DNA from: Eublepharis macularius
Lineage: Eukaryota > Chordata > Lepidosauria > Squamata > Eublepharidae
Direction: 5' to 3'
Assembly (NCBI RefSeq): GCF_028583425.1
Contig: NC_072793.1
Span: 59,959,028 to 60,023,027, forward strand
DNA: 64,000 nucleotides
The notes below the pieces were generated by a model. That model saw only the letters and a list, made by a program, of their open reading frames with translations. It had not been told where the DNA came from and made no database searches. The stretch's first letter is position 1. Each line of letters opens with the position of its first letter. The translations under genes were made by a program, and so were the position numbers. This document shows, piece by piece, positions 1 through 8,754 of the stretch.

Positions 1-182
1 AATGCATTCCTGCTGTACCTGCAAATTACTGGCTGTTCTTAAGATGAGGTAAAAGGAGTTCTTTGTATAAAACAATTCATTGGCTCTCTGACAGCATCAA
101 AATTAGCAAAACCCAGACATTTATTGCATGGAGAATAACCATTCCGTTTCTTTAAATACATTTTCAGTGAGATTCAATACAT

Positions 183-330
183 GGATGCTTCCACACACGT
201 TGGATAATCCACTTTCAATACTCTAGTGAACATTTGGAACTGCTTTTCCATGTGTGGAACAAAAAATCCACTTCCAAAAGATTGCTAAAGTGCATTGAAA
301 GTGCATTATTCAGCATGTGTGGAAATAGCC
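183..330. mobile_element. Short inverted-repeat element (MITE), GGCC/TTTCCACACACG family, copy 1
   Basis: The ends are inverted repeats of about 37 bp: the left arm begins GGATGCTTCCACACACG and the right arm, reverse-complemented, begins GGCTATTTCCACACATG. A CAT trinucleotide flanks both sides (180-182 and 331-333), which fits a 3-bp target duplication. A close relative lies at 3,922-4,071. It has no coding capacity. The superfamily is uncertain; a 3-bp duplication with GG...CC ends would suit PIF/Harbinger or CACTA-like elements. Confidence 0.7.
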
Positions 331-598
331 CATGTTACCCACCCAAATCTCCAGGAATTTGGTAACCTTAATTTGAAGGCCCAGGTGGGGGTGCAAGCCC
401 TTAGGCAGCAGTTCAGACATCTGGACAACGTGATCCAGAAAGGGGAAAGGCAAAGCCATGTATCAGACTGGACCTTAACCAGATATCTTACACAACCAGG
501 GTAATCGTAGGTATGCAAAAACAGCAGATTGGAGAAGGAACCCTACAGGGCAAGCAGCAGAGCCCCCCAAGAAAAGGTTTTCTTCTCTTCTCCTGGTG

Positions 599-801
599 CT
601 AGTGTTGCCATTTTCCAGGTGGAGTCTAGAATTCTCCCAGAAATCTAAATGATCTCCAGATTTCCAAAATCATTTCCCCAGGTGGAAATGGCCCCTTCAG
701 AGTGTGGACTCAGACTATGGCATCGTGTCCCTGATGGGCTCCCTCCTCAGGTTCTGCACCCAAATCTCCAAGAATTTCCCAATTTGAAGTTGGCAACCCT
801 C
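599..801. mobile_element. Probable non-autonomous hAT-like fragment (TAGGGTTGCCA-type ends)
   Basis: The left end reads TAGTGTTGCCATTTTCCAGG and the right end reads GTTGGCAACCCTCA, so the two ends are degenerate inverted repeats. The interior has lines typical of an abundant squamate repeat ('ctccagatttcc', 'aatctccaagaatttccc'). The better-preserved element at 25,599-26,074 has the same type of end. No clear target duplication is readable here. Confidence 0.45.
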
Positions 802-908
802 AATGGCAATCTATATAATTTAATGTAAAAATCTATATTGGGGATGCATACTATTTTTATTCAAGGTTAACAAGGTTTGTGGGAGGCTGTACATTTTCAA
901 ATAACGTT

Positions 909-1176
909 GGCCATTTCCACATGCCCTTAAAGGGACAGCACACAAATGGAACGCTGGCAACGTCTCCATTTGCAAAACAGGTGCAGGCAGTTTGGCTTCC
1001 GTTTTTTCAGCACTTTTTCTGGGACCACAGAAAGTGCATTCCCCAAAAAAGGAGCTGAAAAAACAGAAGCCAAATGACCAACAAGTGTTTTGCAAATGGA
1101 GACGTCTGGATTCATGTGGAAAAGCTGCCAGTGTTTTGTGAGTGGGCTGTCCCTTTAAGGGTGTGTGGAAACAGCC
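909..1176. mobile_element. Inverted-repeat element (MITE), GGCC family, larger member
   Basis: The terminal arms match over about 30 bp: GGCCATTTCCACATGCCCTT on the left, and GGCTGTTTCCACACACCCTT on the right after reverse complementing. The arms continue inward (AAAGGGACAGC on both sides), and the interior is itself largely palindromic, with 'cagtttggcttccgtttttt' answered by an inverted copy near 1,050-1,075. The flanking triplets are GTT and ATT, an imperfect 3-bp duplication. It is non-coding. Confidence 0.65.
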
Positions 1177-1493
1177 ATTATTAGACCACACAATGGAACT
1201 GGTTGGTTAGAATGACTTACAATAATGAGTGAAGGCTTCCTTCTTCCTTGGCAATGCAGCTACCTCAGGTTCTGCTTCAAAACTTTTATACACACTGAAT
1301 TGTCTTCCAACCACACAAAGCTTTTCTTCATTTGCAGCCACAAACACAACAGGCAATTCTAAAAGCAGTCTCCCATCTCCTGTCGTAATGCAACAGCCAA
1401 AGTCACTGGAAAGCCACATTCTGAATTCCAACACCAATATACAGACCTTTTCAAACTCAAATTGATATTTATAAATTAATAAAATAGATTAAG

Positions 1494-3527
1494 TTGAGAA
1501 AGCTTTTTGAAGGACAATCGCAATGGATAGAGGACAAGAGACTTAGATATAAATCGTCATTTGTACCGAATGTTGTGGACCCCAGAATTGAGGCGTTTGA
1601 ATATGTAGTCTTAAGAGATATTTCATTGATTGAGAATAAACCTCATAAAATTTGGCATAAGCTATCAAGGGTTGAGTGGATGGCTTTAAAAAGTTTGAAT
1701 GAGGATCCATCAGTAGTTGTAAAACCTGCTGACAAAGGAGGGGGTATAGTTTTGATGGACACAAATATGTATGAAGCTAAATCAACTACAAGATAGAGAT
1801 AGCTACTTAACGATCTCCTGTGATCCAACTGCACATATATCTGACTTAGTAAAGCTGGTTTTGGATGAGGGGGTTCTGATGGGAGAAATTACAGAACAAA
1901 TCTATAAGGCATTGATGAATAAAACGCCAAGAATACCCTTGTTTTATGTTCTCCCTAAGATCTATAAGGATATCCCCCCCCCCCGGGCGACCCATCATGT
2001 CAGGATGCGATTCCATTCTTGATTCCCTTGCAGTGTACTTGGATCTACTATTACAACCAATTGTAGTCGAGACACCAGCCTTTTTAAAGGACACAGGAAC
2101 ATTTATACAGGAAGTGGAGGGAAGGGAAATGAAGTCAGACTACGTTTTCATTACTACAGACGTAGCTTCCCTTTACACTTCCATTCCCCATGAAGGGGCA
2201 AGAGCAGTAATTGAGACAGTGATGTACCAACAGGAGGAACAGGTTCCCAGTAGCCCTTTTTCTTTTACAGTTAGTAGATCTTATATTATAAAAGAACTAC
2301 TTTCAATTTAAAAAACAGTTCTATTTTCAAATTAAGGGGGTAGCCATGGGGTGTTCGGCTGCCCCCAGCATCACTAATTTATATATGGAGGATTTAGAAA
2401 CTAGATTTATTCTTGCACCATCAAAGAACCCCTTCTATAACAGAATCATCTTGTACAAAAGATTTCATTGGTGACATGTACATTTTATTTGAGGAGGAGA
2501 TGCGTTTGCAACCTGGATGAACCAAGTAGATAACAACATAAAATTCACTATGCAAACTAGTGCAAATTACATAAGTTTCTTGGATGTGGTGACCTATCGG
2601 AGTGATCAAAACAGAATAAGAGTCAGACCATTCAGGAAGTCAACCGATAGAAACTCCTATTTGGACTACCGGTCGTTCCAATCTTGGTATATCAGGCAAA
2701 ACATCCCGTTTGGCCAGATGTTGAAGCTAAAACGTAACTCAACTTTGGAAACAGACTACATAGGTGGATGTAAACAGATGAGAGAGGCGTTCCTGGATAG
2801 GGGATACCCTCGGAGGGTGGTACTGGAAGCAGAGAGTAAGGTTACGCAGACACCAAGGAGGGAATGATTTAGATCAAAAGAGTCCCGAACTCAGGACTCG
2901 ATCTTTTGCTCTTTGGAGTATACACCTTTGGCACATGAGATCAGACAAGTTGTTTACAATCATTGGTATCTCGTGTCGGAAATTGATGGGTGTGGAAGAC
3001 CTCCTAGGATGGGATTTAAACGCACAAAAAATATCAAGGACATTTTAGTACATACAAGGTTTGGGACACAGGAAGTTAATAGGGGCCACTTTGCCTGTGG
3101 ACATTGGCGGGCATGCCCCCTGGTGTGGTCAGAGAGAGAGATCCAACTAGAGGGTAGGGCCTCAGACATTAAACTCCACCATTTTTCTACTTGTCAAATG
3201 GATTCTGTAGTTTACTTGATAAGCTGCACCTGTAAAAAGCTTTACATGGGCAGCACTATACGACCGATACGCACACAAATATTAGAACATTTATCTAGGA
3301 TAAAGAATCGAATCATAGAAGCACCACTAGTGGAACATTTTGCCAAATTCCATGCTAAAGAGACTGAGCTCAAGTTCACAGTCTTATACATGTCATCGGG
3401 GGGGTGGGGGACACAGCATTCGGTACAGAAAGATCTTTTGAGTAGAGAAGCTCAATGGATATACAACTTGGGTCCTCTACAACCTAGAGGTCTAAATTTG
3501 GAACTTAAGCTGTCTTGTTTTTTGTAA
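1494..3527 (+). pseudogene. Penelope-like retroelement ORF (reverse transcriptase + GIY-YIG endonuclease), broken by frameshifts
   Basis: Consecutive reading-frame pieces on the plus strand match a Penelope-like element polyprotein. They contain, in order, the N-terminal 'KPADKGGGIV' motif near 1,720, the reverse transcriptase palm motif 'TTDVASLYTSIP' with its aspartate at 2,158, the 'GVAMGCSAAPS' motif near 2,337-2,372, the region of the second catalytic aspartates at 2,467-2,478, and a C-terminal GIY-YIG domain. The frame changes near 1,780, inside an 11-C run at about 1,974-1,984, near 2,311-2,337, and just before the second catalytic motif. That motif reads I-G-D-M, so one of the two expected aspartates is glycine. 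The enzyme would have copied element RNA into DNA; this copy cannot. Neptune-like affiliation is an inference from the domain order. Confidence 0.85.
2913..3527 (+). CDS. GIY-YIG endonuclease end of the Penelope-like element (open 204-codon segment)
   Basis: This is the longest intact piece of the element. In the 204-residue frame starting at the ATG at 2,913, the GIY equivalent is V99-V100-Y101 and the YIG equivalent is L110-Y111-M112-G113, followed by an arginine-rich 'TIRPIRTQILEH' segment where the family has its catalytic arginine and acidic/histidine residues. A Cys/His cluster lies upstream (HFACGHWRACPL; later SCTCKK), as is usual in the linker before this domain. The C-terminal 'QWIYNLGPLQPRGLN' matches the usual end of these proteins. 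The ATG is internal to the element's polyprotein and is not a true gene start. The segment probably has no separate expression. Confidence 0.75.
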   Translation: MEYTPLAHEIRQVVYNHWYLVSEIDGCGRPPRMGFKRTKNIKDILVHTRFGTQEVNRGHFACGHWRACPLVWSEREIQLEGRASDIKLHHFSTCQMDSVVYLISCTCKKLYMGSTIRPIRTQILEHLSRIKNRIIEAPLVEHFAKFHAKETELKFTVLYMSSGGWGTQHSVQKDLLSREAQWIYNLGPLQPRGLNLELKLSCFL

Positions 3528-3921
3528 AGCTTTTTACTTCCTGTTAAATTCATCACTGTGATTTTCTGGTGCTACTGGACTCTTTTTGATTCTGTTGTTA
3601 CTGTTGGCGGGAGCGTGGAATTAGAAATGCTGAATCAACACTTTAACTACAGCTATCTTCATTGGGCTTGCTCTGTAGTTTATGGGTGACTATTGCTTTA
3701 AATTTGATCTGTGCTGCTACATATTTAAGATCTTGGTTGGGTGGGTTATGTTACATGACCGTAGGTGGTGCACTGAATAGTATGCACGTGAGAGGACTTT
3801 TTTTATTGTATGGTGAGTTTGCGGATACAGAGAACAGCTACCTTACATATTGGGTTAATAATGGAAGGAAACAAATACTGCTGTGTTAACATTTGTTTAC
3901 AGAAAGTTTATTGTTCTGGTG
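3528..3921 (+). other. 3' non-coding part of the Penelope-like element
   Basis: No ORF of note follows the stop. The segment 'ggtgctactggactcttttt' at about 3,571-3,590 is a tail motif I have seen in dispersed vertebrate repeats; similar wording recurs in degenerate form near 41,380 and 49,550. The element continues at least to the hammerhead fold at 4,087-4,150, interrupted by a MITE at 3,922-4,071. Confidence 0.45.
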
Positions 3922-4071
3922 GGCTGTTTCCACACACGTTGGATAATCCACTTTCAATACTCTTTAGTGAACATTTGAAACTGATTTTCCATGTGTGGAA
4001 CAAAAAATCCAATTCAAAAGGATTGCGAAAGTGCATTGAAAGTGCATTATTCAACGTGTGTGGAAATGGCC
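3922..4071. mobile_element. MITE, GGCC/TTTCCACACACG family, copy 2
   Basis: This element is about 90% identical by eye to copy 1 over its whole length and lies in the same orientation. The arms are GGCTGTTTCCACACACGTTG on the left, and GGCCATTTCCACACACGTTG on the right after reverse complementing. GTG precedes and follows the element, a 3-bp target duplication. It sits inside the 3' region of the Penelope-like element and is therefore a later insertion. Confidence 0.75.
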
Positions 4072-4086
4072 GTGGACTGTTTTCCG

Positions 4087-4150
4087 GCCCCTGAGGAAGT
4101 GGACACCTTATGAAACAAGCAGAATACTTATTGCCGGCCGCTTGTAGGGC
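4087..4150 (+). ncRNA. Hammerhead ribozyme fold at the 3' side of the Penelope-like element
   Basis: All conserved core positions of the hammerhead class are present in order. Stem I is GCCC (4,087-4,090) pairing with GGGC (4,147-4,150). The core CTGAGGA (4,091-4,097) fits the CUGANGA consensus. GAAA is at 4,112-4,115. Stem III is CAAGC (4,116-4,120) pairing with GCTTG (4,140-4,144). The cleavage triplet GTA is at 4,144-4,146, with T4145 able to pair with A4115, so the predicted cut is after 4,146. Stem II (4,098-4,111) is the weak part: only two G-C pairs plus imperfect outer pairs. Penelope-like elements are known to carry hammerhead motifs, and this one lies about 560 bp after the element's stop. 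Self-cleavage is inferred, not shown, and the decayed stem II may lower activity. Confidence 0.6.
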
Positions 4151-6629
4151 GGGGGGGGGGGACTCTTCGAGGTCCCCGTATTTCTTGTGACTCCACCTGA
4201 AAGAGATAAGAGAAAGAAAAATTACAAATTACAAGAATTCACACTTGGGATCACGCACAGGACTCACCTGCTCTTTGCTCCACGCGAGTGAAGAAGGGAG
4301 AGGGATGGCGTTTCCCGGCAGTTCTTTTCCATCTTCCATTTGGATGAGAATTCTCAAAATTTCTCAGTGTCTTCAGTGCTTTGTAGAGTGTTGACTGTCT
4401 AAGAATCCACGTGACCAAGAAATTGGGACTTTGTATTTTTGCACTGAGAGACTATCTGAATTTACACAGTCTGTGTTCATAATTATAATTGTACATTAAT
4501 GAGAGATAGTAAAATTATTATATGAGTTTGTATATAAATTGATACTTCTGTATAGAATAGAATCCAATTGTGTGAGTATTTTTTGAGATTTGTTACACTG
4601 TATACTTGATTGGCATTGTTCCTGGGAGTTGTGTAGCTTGTGTAATTGACCAAATTCTGAATGGAGACTATTAGCAAGGGATCTGATCTTGTGTGAAGGG
4701 CATACTGCTGACATAATGGCAAAAAAGGAACAAGGAGGGTGTTTGCACATGCCAGTGCAGAAGGGGTATCATGAAAGCAATATCCTGCCAAGGCTGTGAA
4801 ACCAGTCATCTAGGGCTAATTTTATACACAAATAACTAGACAGGTACAAAACGTGGGCAGCAAGCAGTGTCCCATGTCAGTTATGCTGCTGCAGTAGCAC
4901 TGAGAATTTGCTCTTACCCTGTCCTCCGGTCCTAACTACAAGTTCAGAAAAGAAGGAATGGAGTATGATGTGTGGTTGCACAGTAGTGGAGAGGTTTTTG
5001 GTAGGGCTGTGCATAAACAAAACCCTGGAATTTGATTTCAATCATTTGTGGTTTTGAAAAATGAATACATTCTTTAACAAAGGACCCATGCTTTGGAAGT
5101 CCTCCAACAGACCGTGGGAAGGAACAATTGGCAGAGAGTGGACCAAAACTCCAATTGGGACACTATTGTTGGAAAGACATATTTACAGTTTCATCGGAAA
5201 ACATCACTTTCAGGTATATATCTGCTGAGTTGCTCCCTCCCCTTTCTGATCCTACCAGCACTCAGGAAAATAAACCGGACAATAAGGCCCAGTGTCCCAA
5301 ACAATCCTGTTTGTATTAAAATCATTTATGATATTTACAAAGAAGGGTATTTTTTAAAATTGTTCTTGATGCATCAATTTCCAGCTTCAAATCCCTGGCT
5401 TTGGGTGCTGTTCTTTAACAAAAGATGTCGTATACATATCATCAAACATCAGAGGATAAAGGAGTTTTGCTTCAAGGGAACTATTCTTGCTGTGCACGGG
5501 GAATGCTGCATCTTTGAACAAAAACTATTCAGAAGATGTGTTCTCCAGCGCTAGCCCTGGAGGTGAAACATCCTTCAAAGAGAAAAAAATATGAAACCAA
5601 ATTTAAAAGAAAAGGTTATAAGATGGCCAGGCATAGATGCAGAAGTCATATGGCTTGGGGTCAATTGCATTTCTTTTCTTTTGTAGGGCTACTTGAACCT
5701 TAATCACCTACTTGGTGAAGTGTTTGGTTGTTTTGACAGAGTGAGAAAAGTATGAGTAGTCCTGGAAGACTGGCAGAGTTGACTGTGAACGGCAAAGAAA
5801 GAATAGTCTCCCATACAGCCAGAGGTGCACTGGAGCTCTTGGGAGATAAGAAGCAGGATGTACCCCTTGTGCTTTATTAGGTGATCCAGATGTCATTTTC
5901 GCTCAAGGAGGAGGTGCCTGCTCACCCAAACCCCTCACTGCACAAGCTGCTTCCCACATGGGGAGGAGGCACCACCTGCCTGGCTTCGCTCCAAGCCATG
6001 CTGCAAAGAATGTGCCTGTCTGGGCATACAGCTGGCTGGACAGACAAGCTGGGGGCTGCTGGTTTCCCCCTCCATCTTTCATGGTGGTGTGGGGCAACCC
6101 CCTCAGTGATTTTGGGGTCCCACCCTCATGTTTTGCCTGTGGCCCCAGAATCACTAATACCGTTCTGGCCACAGTTGGTCCCCAGGAATTTCTTCTCACT
6201 ACTCCGAATAGGTCCTTGTCTTGTTTTCCATGTTCCCAGAACATTTACAGCAGAGTTCCCTTTTAAGAAAAACTGCTGAGCTATAGGCAGAAAAGCAGCT
6301 TTATGGCTGTATGTGGGATGGTTTACAGAAAGGATACATGATTGGATCTCCTGATGCATTTCTTAATGTCAGAAACCAACTGGAAGGGCAATTTGCATTG
6401 GGGGTCTAGAGCAGAGGCGATATAATCCCTGTCTTCTCACATTGTTTTCCAAATAGAAATTTTATTCCCCGTCTGCTATTATCCTCAGTAGAGGGGAAAA
6501 AGAGGCACAGATATTTCAGCTCTGGACCTCTTTCTCAATGCACATGATTGAGCACACTTTCACTTCTGGTTGTCCCCCAACCCTGCAGAAGTGTTTTGAG
6601 CTCAGCTACCTTGTGATAGTCCTGGTCTA
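4151..6629. other. Unassigned intergenic sequence
   Basis: I see no gene here. A G-run (about 4,151-4,161) follows the hammerhead fold. Open frames at 5,093-5,554 and 5,881-6,279 have no recognisable domain and look like chance. 'tagggctgtgca' at 5,002 resembles the start of a squamate hAT-like repeat, but I could not find a matching far end. Confidence 0.5.
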
Positions 6630-6834
6630 GATAGTCTAGGTAGCCTGATCTCATCAGATTTCAGAAGCTAAGCAGGGTCAACTCTGGTCAGTATTTGGAT
6701 GGGAGACCACTAAGGAAAGCCAGGGTTCCTACTCAGAGGCAGGCAATTGGCAAACCACCTCTGAACATCTGCCTTGAAAACCCTATGAGGTTGCCATAAC
6801 TGCAATTTGACAACATGCACACACACACAAAGAT
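6630..6834 (+). repeat. 5S-rRNA-derived SINE
   Basis: The first half follows vertebrate 5S rRNA: GATCTCATCAGAT, then AGAAGCTAAGCAGGGTC (A-box region, about 6,663-6,679), then TTGGATGGGAGACC (C-box region, about 6,695-6,708). The second half is a body shared with other squamate copies ('ggcaaaccacctctgaacat', 'gttgccataa') and a short CA-rich tail (about 6,814-6,829). It is a retroposed short element driven by a type 1 polymerase III promoter, not a functional 5S gene: the sequence diverges at many positions and lacks the 5S 3' end. Confidence 0.75.
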
Positions 6835-6837
6835 ATG

Positions 6838-7050
6838 GGCCGTTTTCACACGCATCCTGGGAGATCGCACAAACTCATGGCATGAAGCGTCTTCCTAGCA
6901 TGATCTCCCAGCACAATCTCCTTTAATGGCCCGATGACGTCAGAAAAAGGGCCATTAAACGGGATCATGTTGAGAAATTGTGCTAGGAAGACACTTTTAT
7001 GACGTGAGTTTTGTGGGATCTTCCAGGCGCCTGGCCATGCGAAAACGGCC
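6838..7050. mobile_element. MITE, GGCC family, GGCCGTTTTCACACG-type ends
   Basis: The ends are GGCCGTTTTCACACGCATCC on the left, and GGCCGTTTTCGCATGGCCAG on the right after reverse complementing. ATG occurs at 6,835-6,837 and again at 7,051-7,053, a 3-bp target duplication. The interior is also folded back ('tggcccgatgacgtcag' against 'gggccattaa'; 'cttcctagca' against 'tgctaggaag'). It is non-coding. Confidence 0.7.
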
Positions 7051-7296
7051 ATGTGTACCCTGTTATATTTCAAATCTGCAAAGTTGTAACCATTTTCCCA
7101 ATGCCTGTATAAGAGAACTTGAATTTGAGCCTTCATTAATTTAAACAGGATATGATTAATTGCCTTAACATGTTTATGTGTTGGTGAGAGAATACATATA
7201 CAGAGGCAAAAATCTCTGAAAATTCATTACCAAGTTAACTTTTGTTTTCTAATATTCTCTGTCCTTTTCGCACACGCGTTCCATTTAAAGTGTGCA

Positions 7297-7314
7297 GAGT
7301 TCATCGCTATTTTC
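7297..7314. repeat. Target-site duplication, 3' side of the L1
   Basis: GAGTTCATCGCTATTTTC is repeated without mismatch at 13,521-13,538. The A-rich 3' terminus of the minus-strand L1 begins immediately after this copy. An 18-bp perfect repeat is typical of target-primed reverse transcription. Confidence 0.95.
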
Positions 7315-8047
7315 TTTTTTTTTATAAAAATTTTTATTGGATTAGAAACATATATCATATCATTTACACTCACATTCCTTTAAATTTCCAATTCTAACCC
7401 CCTCCCATTCCCCCCCTTTTGTTGACTTCCAACAGTTTTCCAACCCCTCATCTATTTTCCCTTTACTCATATGAATTTTACTATATTTATTATAATATAC
7501 TTTCAAATTCTTCTAAGCTTATCTATCATAGTTGTGCTATTTCTGATTCCTTTCAATAATATTCATTCTAATCACCTATACTCTATCTTACTCTTTCTAT
7601 TCTCTTCAATATGGGACAAGCAATTTGCCCCACCTTATACATATTTTCTAGTACTTCTATAAACTTTGCATACATTCATAATAAATCAATCAATTTGACT
7701 TATATTCTATATATGTTGCTCCTTACTTCCTTTTACATGTCTTATCCAATATTATTATCTAATTTCTCCGTTATAGAGCTGTTTAACTAGAGTAATCCAT
7801 TCATATATTCATTTAACATAAGTCAATCTGTTATATCCACATTTCACCTGCTGATATGTATCCATTCATCCATTTGCAACTATTATTTACGTCAGAAAGA
7901 TATTTAGTTTAGTTTTTATCCTTACATTTCTTATAATAATAGCACTACTAATACCCTATATAATAATCCAATATGATATTTGCTTAGAATTATTCAGTTA
8001 ACTCTCCCCCCCTCGGTATAGTCACTTCCCTCTTCTTCCATTATGTT
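7315..8047 (-). other. L1 3' UTR and polyadenylation region
   Basis: On the minus strand this runs from the ORF2 stop to the A-rich end. Near the end the transcript reads CCAATAAAAATTTTTAT and then an A-run, so the AATAAA signal sits about 20 bp from the terminus. The plus strand is T- and C-rich throughout, with no second ORF of note. Confidence 0.8.
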
Positions 8048-8704
8048 TCAGTAATTTTCAAACTGCCACAGTTCTCCACCCACCTCCCATTTTTTCACCA
8101 GATATTGTTTCAGCTTCTCCCAGTCCTTGTTAAACTGCCCTGGGTCAAGGTCTCTCAATTTTCTTGTCATTTTATCCATCTCCGCCATGTACAGCAATTT
8201 GTAGATCCAATCCTCAATGGTTGGCACCTCTTGTACTTTCCACTTCTGCGCATATAAAAGTCTAGCTGCTGCTGTCATATAGAATAAAAATGTCCTGTAT
8301 TGTGCTGGCATATCTTGCATTCCCAAGTTCAGTAGCAGGAGTTCTGGGTTCTTATTCACTTGAAATTGTAAAATCTCACTCATTATTTTTATTATTTCCC
8401 CCCAGTACTGCCTAGCTACCTCACAAGTCCACCACATATGGTACAAAGAACCGTCATGTTTTCTACATTTCCACCATTTGTTAGACATGTTCAAATTCCC
8501 TAGCGCTATTTTCTTTGGTGTCAGATACCAACGATAGATCATTTTATAAACATTCTCTTTAATATTAGTGCATGTCGTAATCTTCAACGTATTTTTCCAC
8601 AAGTATTCCCACGCCTCCATTGTTATTTCTTTGTTAAAGTTTATAGCCCACTTCACCATTTGCACTTTAACTACCTCATCCTCAGTATACCATTTTAAGA
8701 ACAC
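8048..8704 (-). pseudogene. L1 ORF2 C-terminal domain, separated from the main ORF by a frame break
   Basis: This 218-codon frame continues ORF2p homology directly from where the main frame stops. It ends with the Cys/His-rich region: C-x8-H-x4-C within 'KCRKHDGSLYHMWWTC', the usual position of the L1 C-terminal zinc-knuckle-like motif, which supports RNA binding and retrotransposition. The main frame ends in Met-Glu-Asn-stop at 8,755. The homologous reading resumes a few bases later in another frame, which is most simply one lost base. The ATG at 8,704 is internal, not a start. Confidence 0.85.
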
Positions 8705-8754
8705 TTTGTAAACCTTTGAAATTTCCTTTTTATCTCCTTGTAGAATTACTTTCT

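Noticed and set aside
1229-1465. 78-codon frame just upstream of the Penelope-like ORF as its N-terminus
   Set aside because: It is Ser/Asn/Thr-rich with no family motif, and the homologous reading begins only near 1,494.
5002-5090. hAT-like terminus 'tagggctgtgca'
   Set aside because: No inverted partner or target duplication was found within several kilobases, so an element could not be bounded.
5093-5554. 153-codon open frame on the plus strand
   Set aside because: No recognisable domain, no CpG-rich or spliced context, and a composition like the surrounding AT-rich intergenic DNA. Most likely chance.
5881-6279. 132-codon plus frame with overlapping minus frames
   Set aside because: Several overlapping frames in both strands in a locally GC-rich stretch point to compositional openness, with no similarity I recognise.
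6660-6710. Genuine 5S rRNA gene
   Set aside because: Only the promoter half is present, diverged, and fused to a SINE body with a CA-rich tail.
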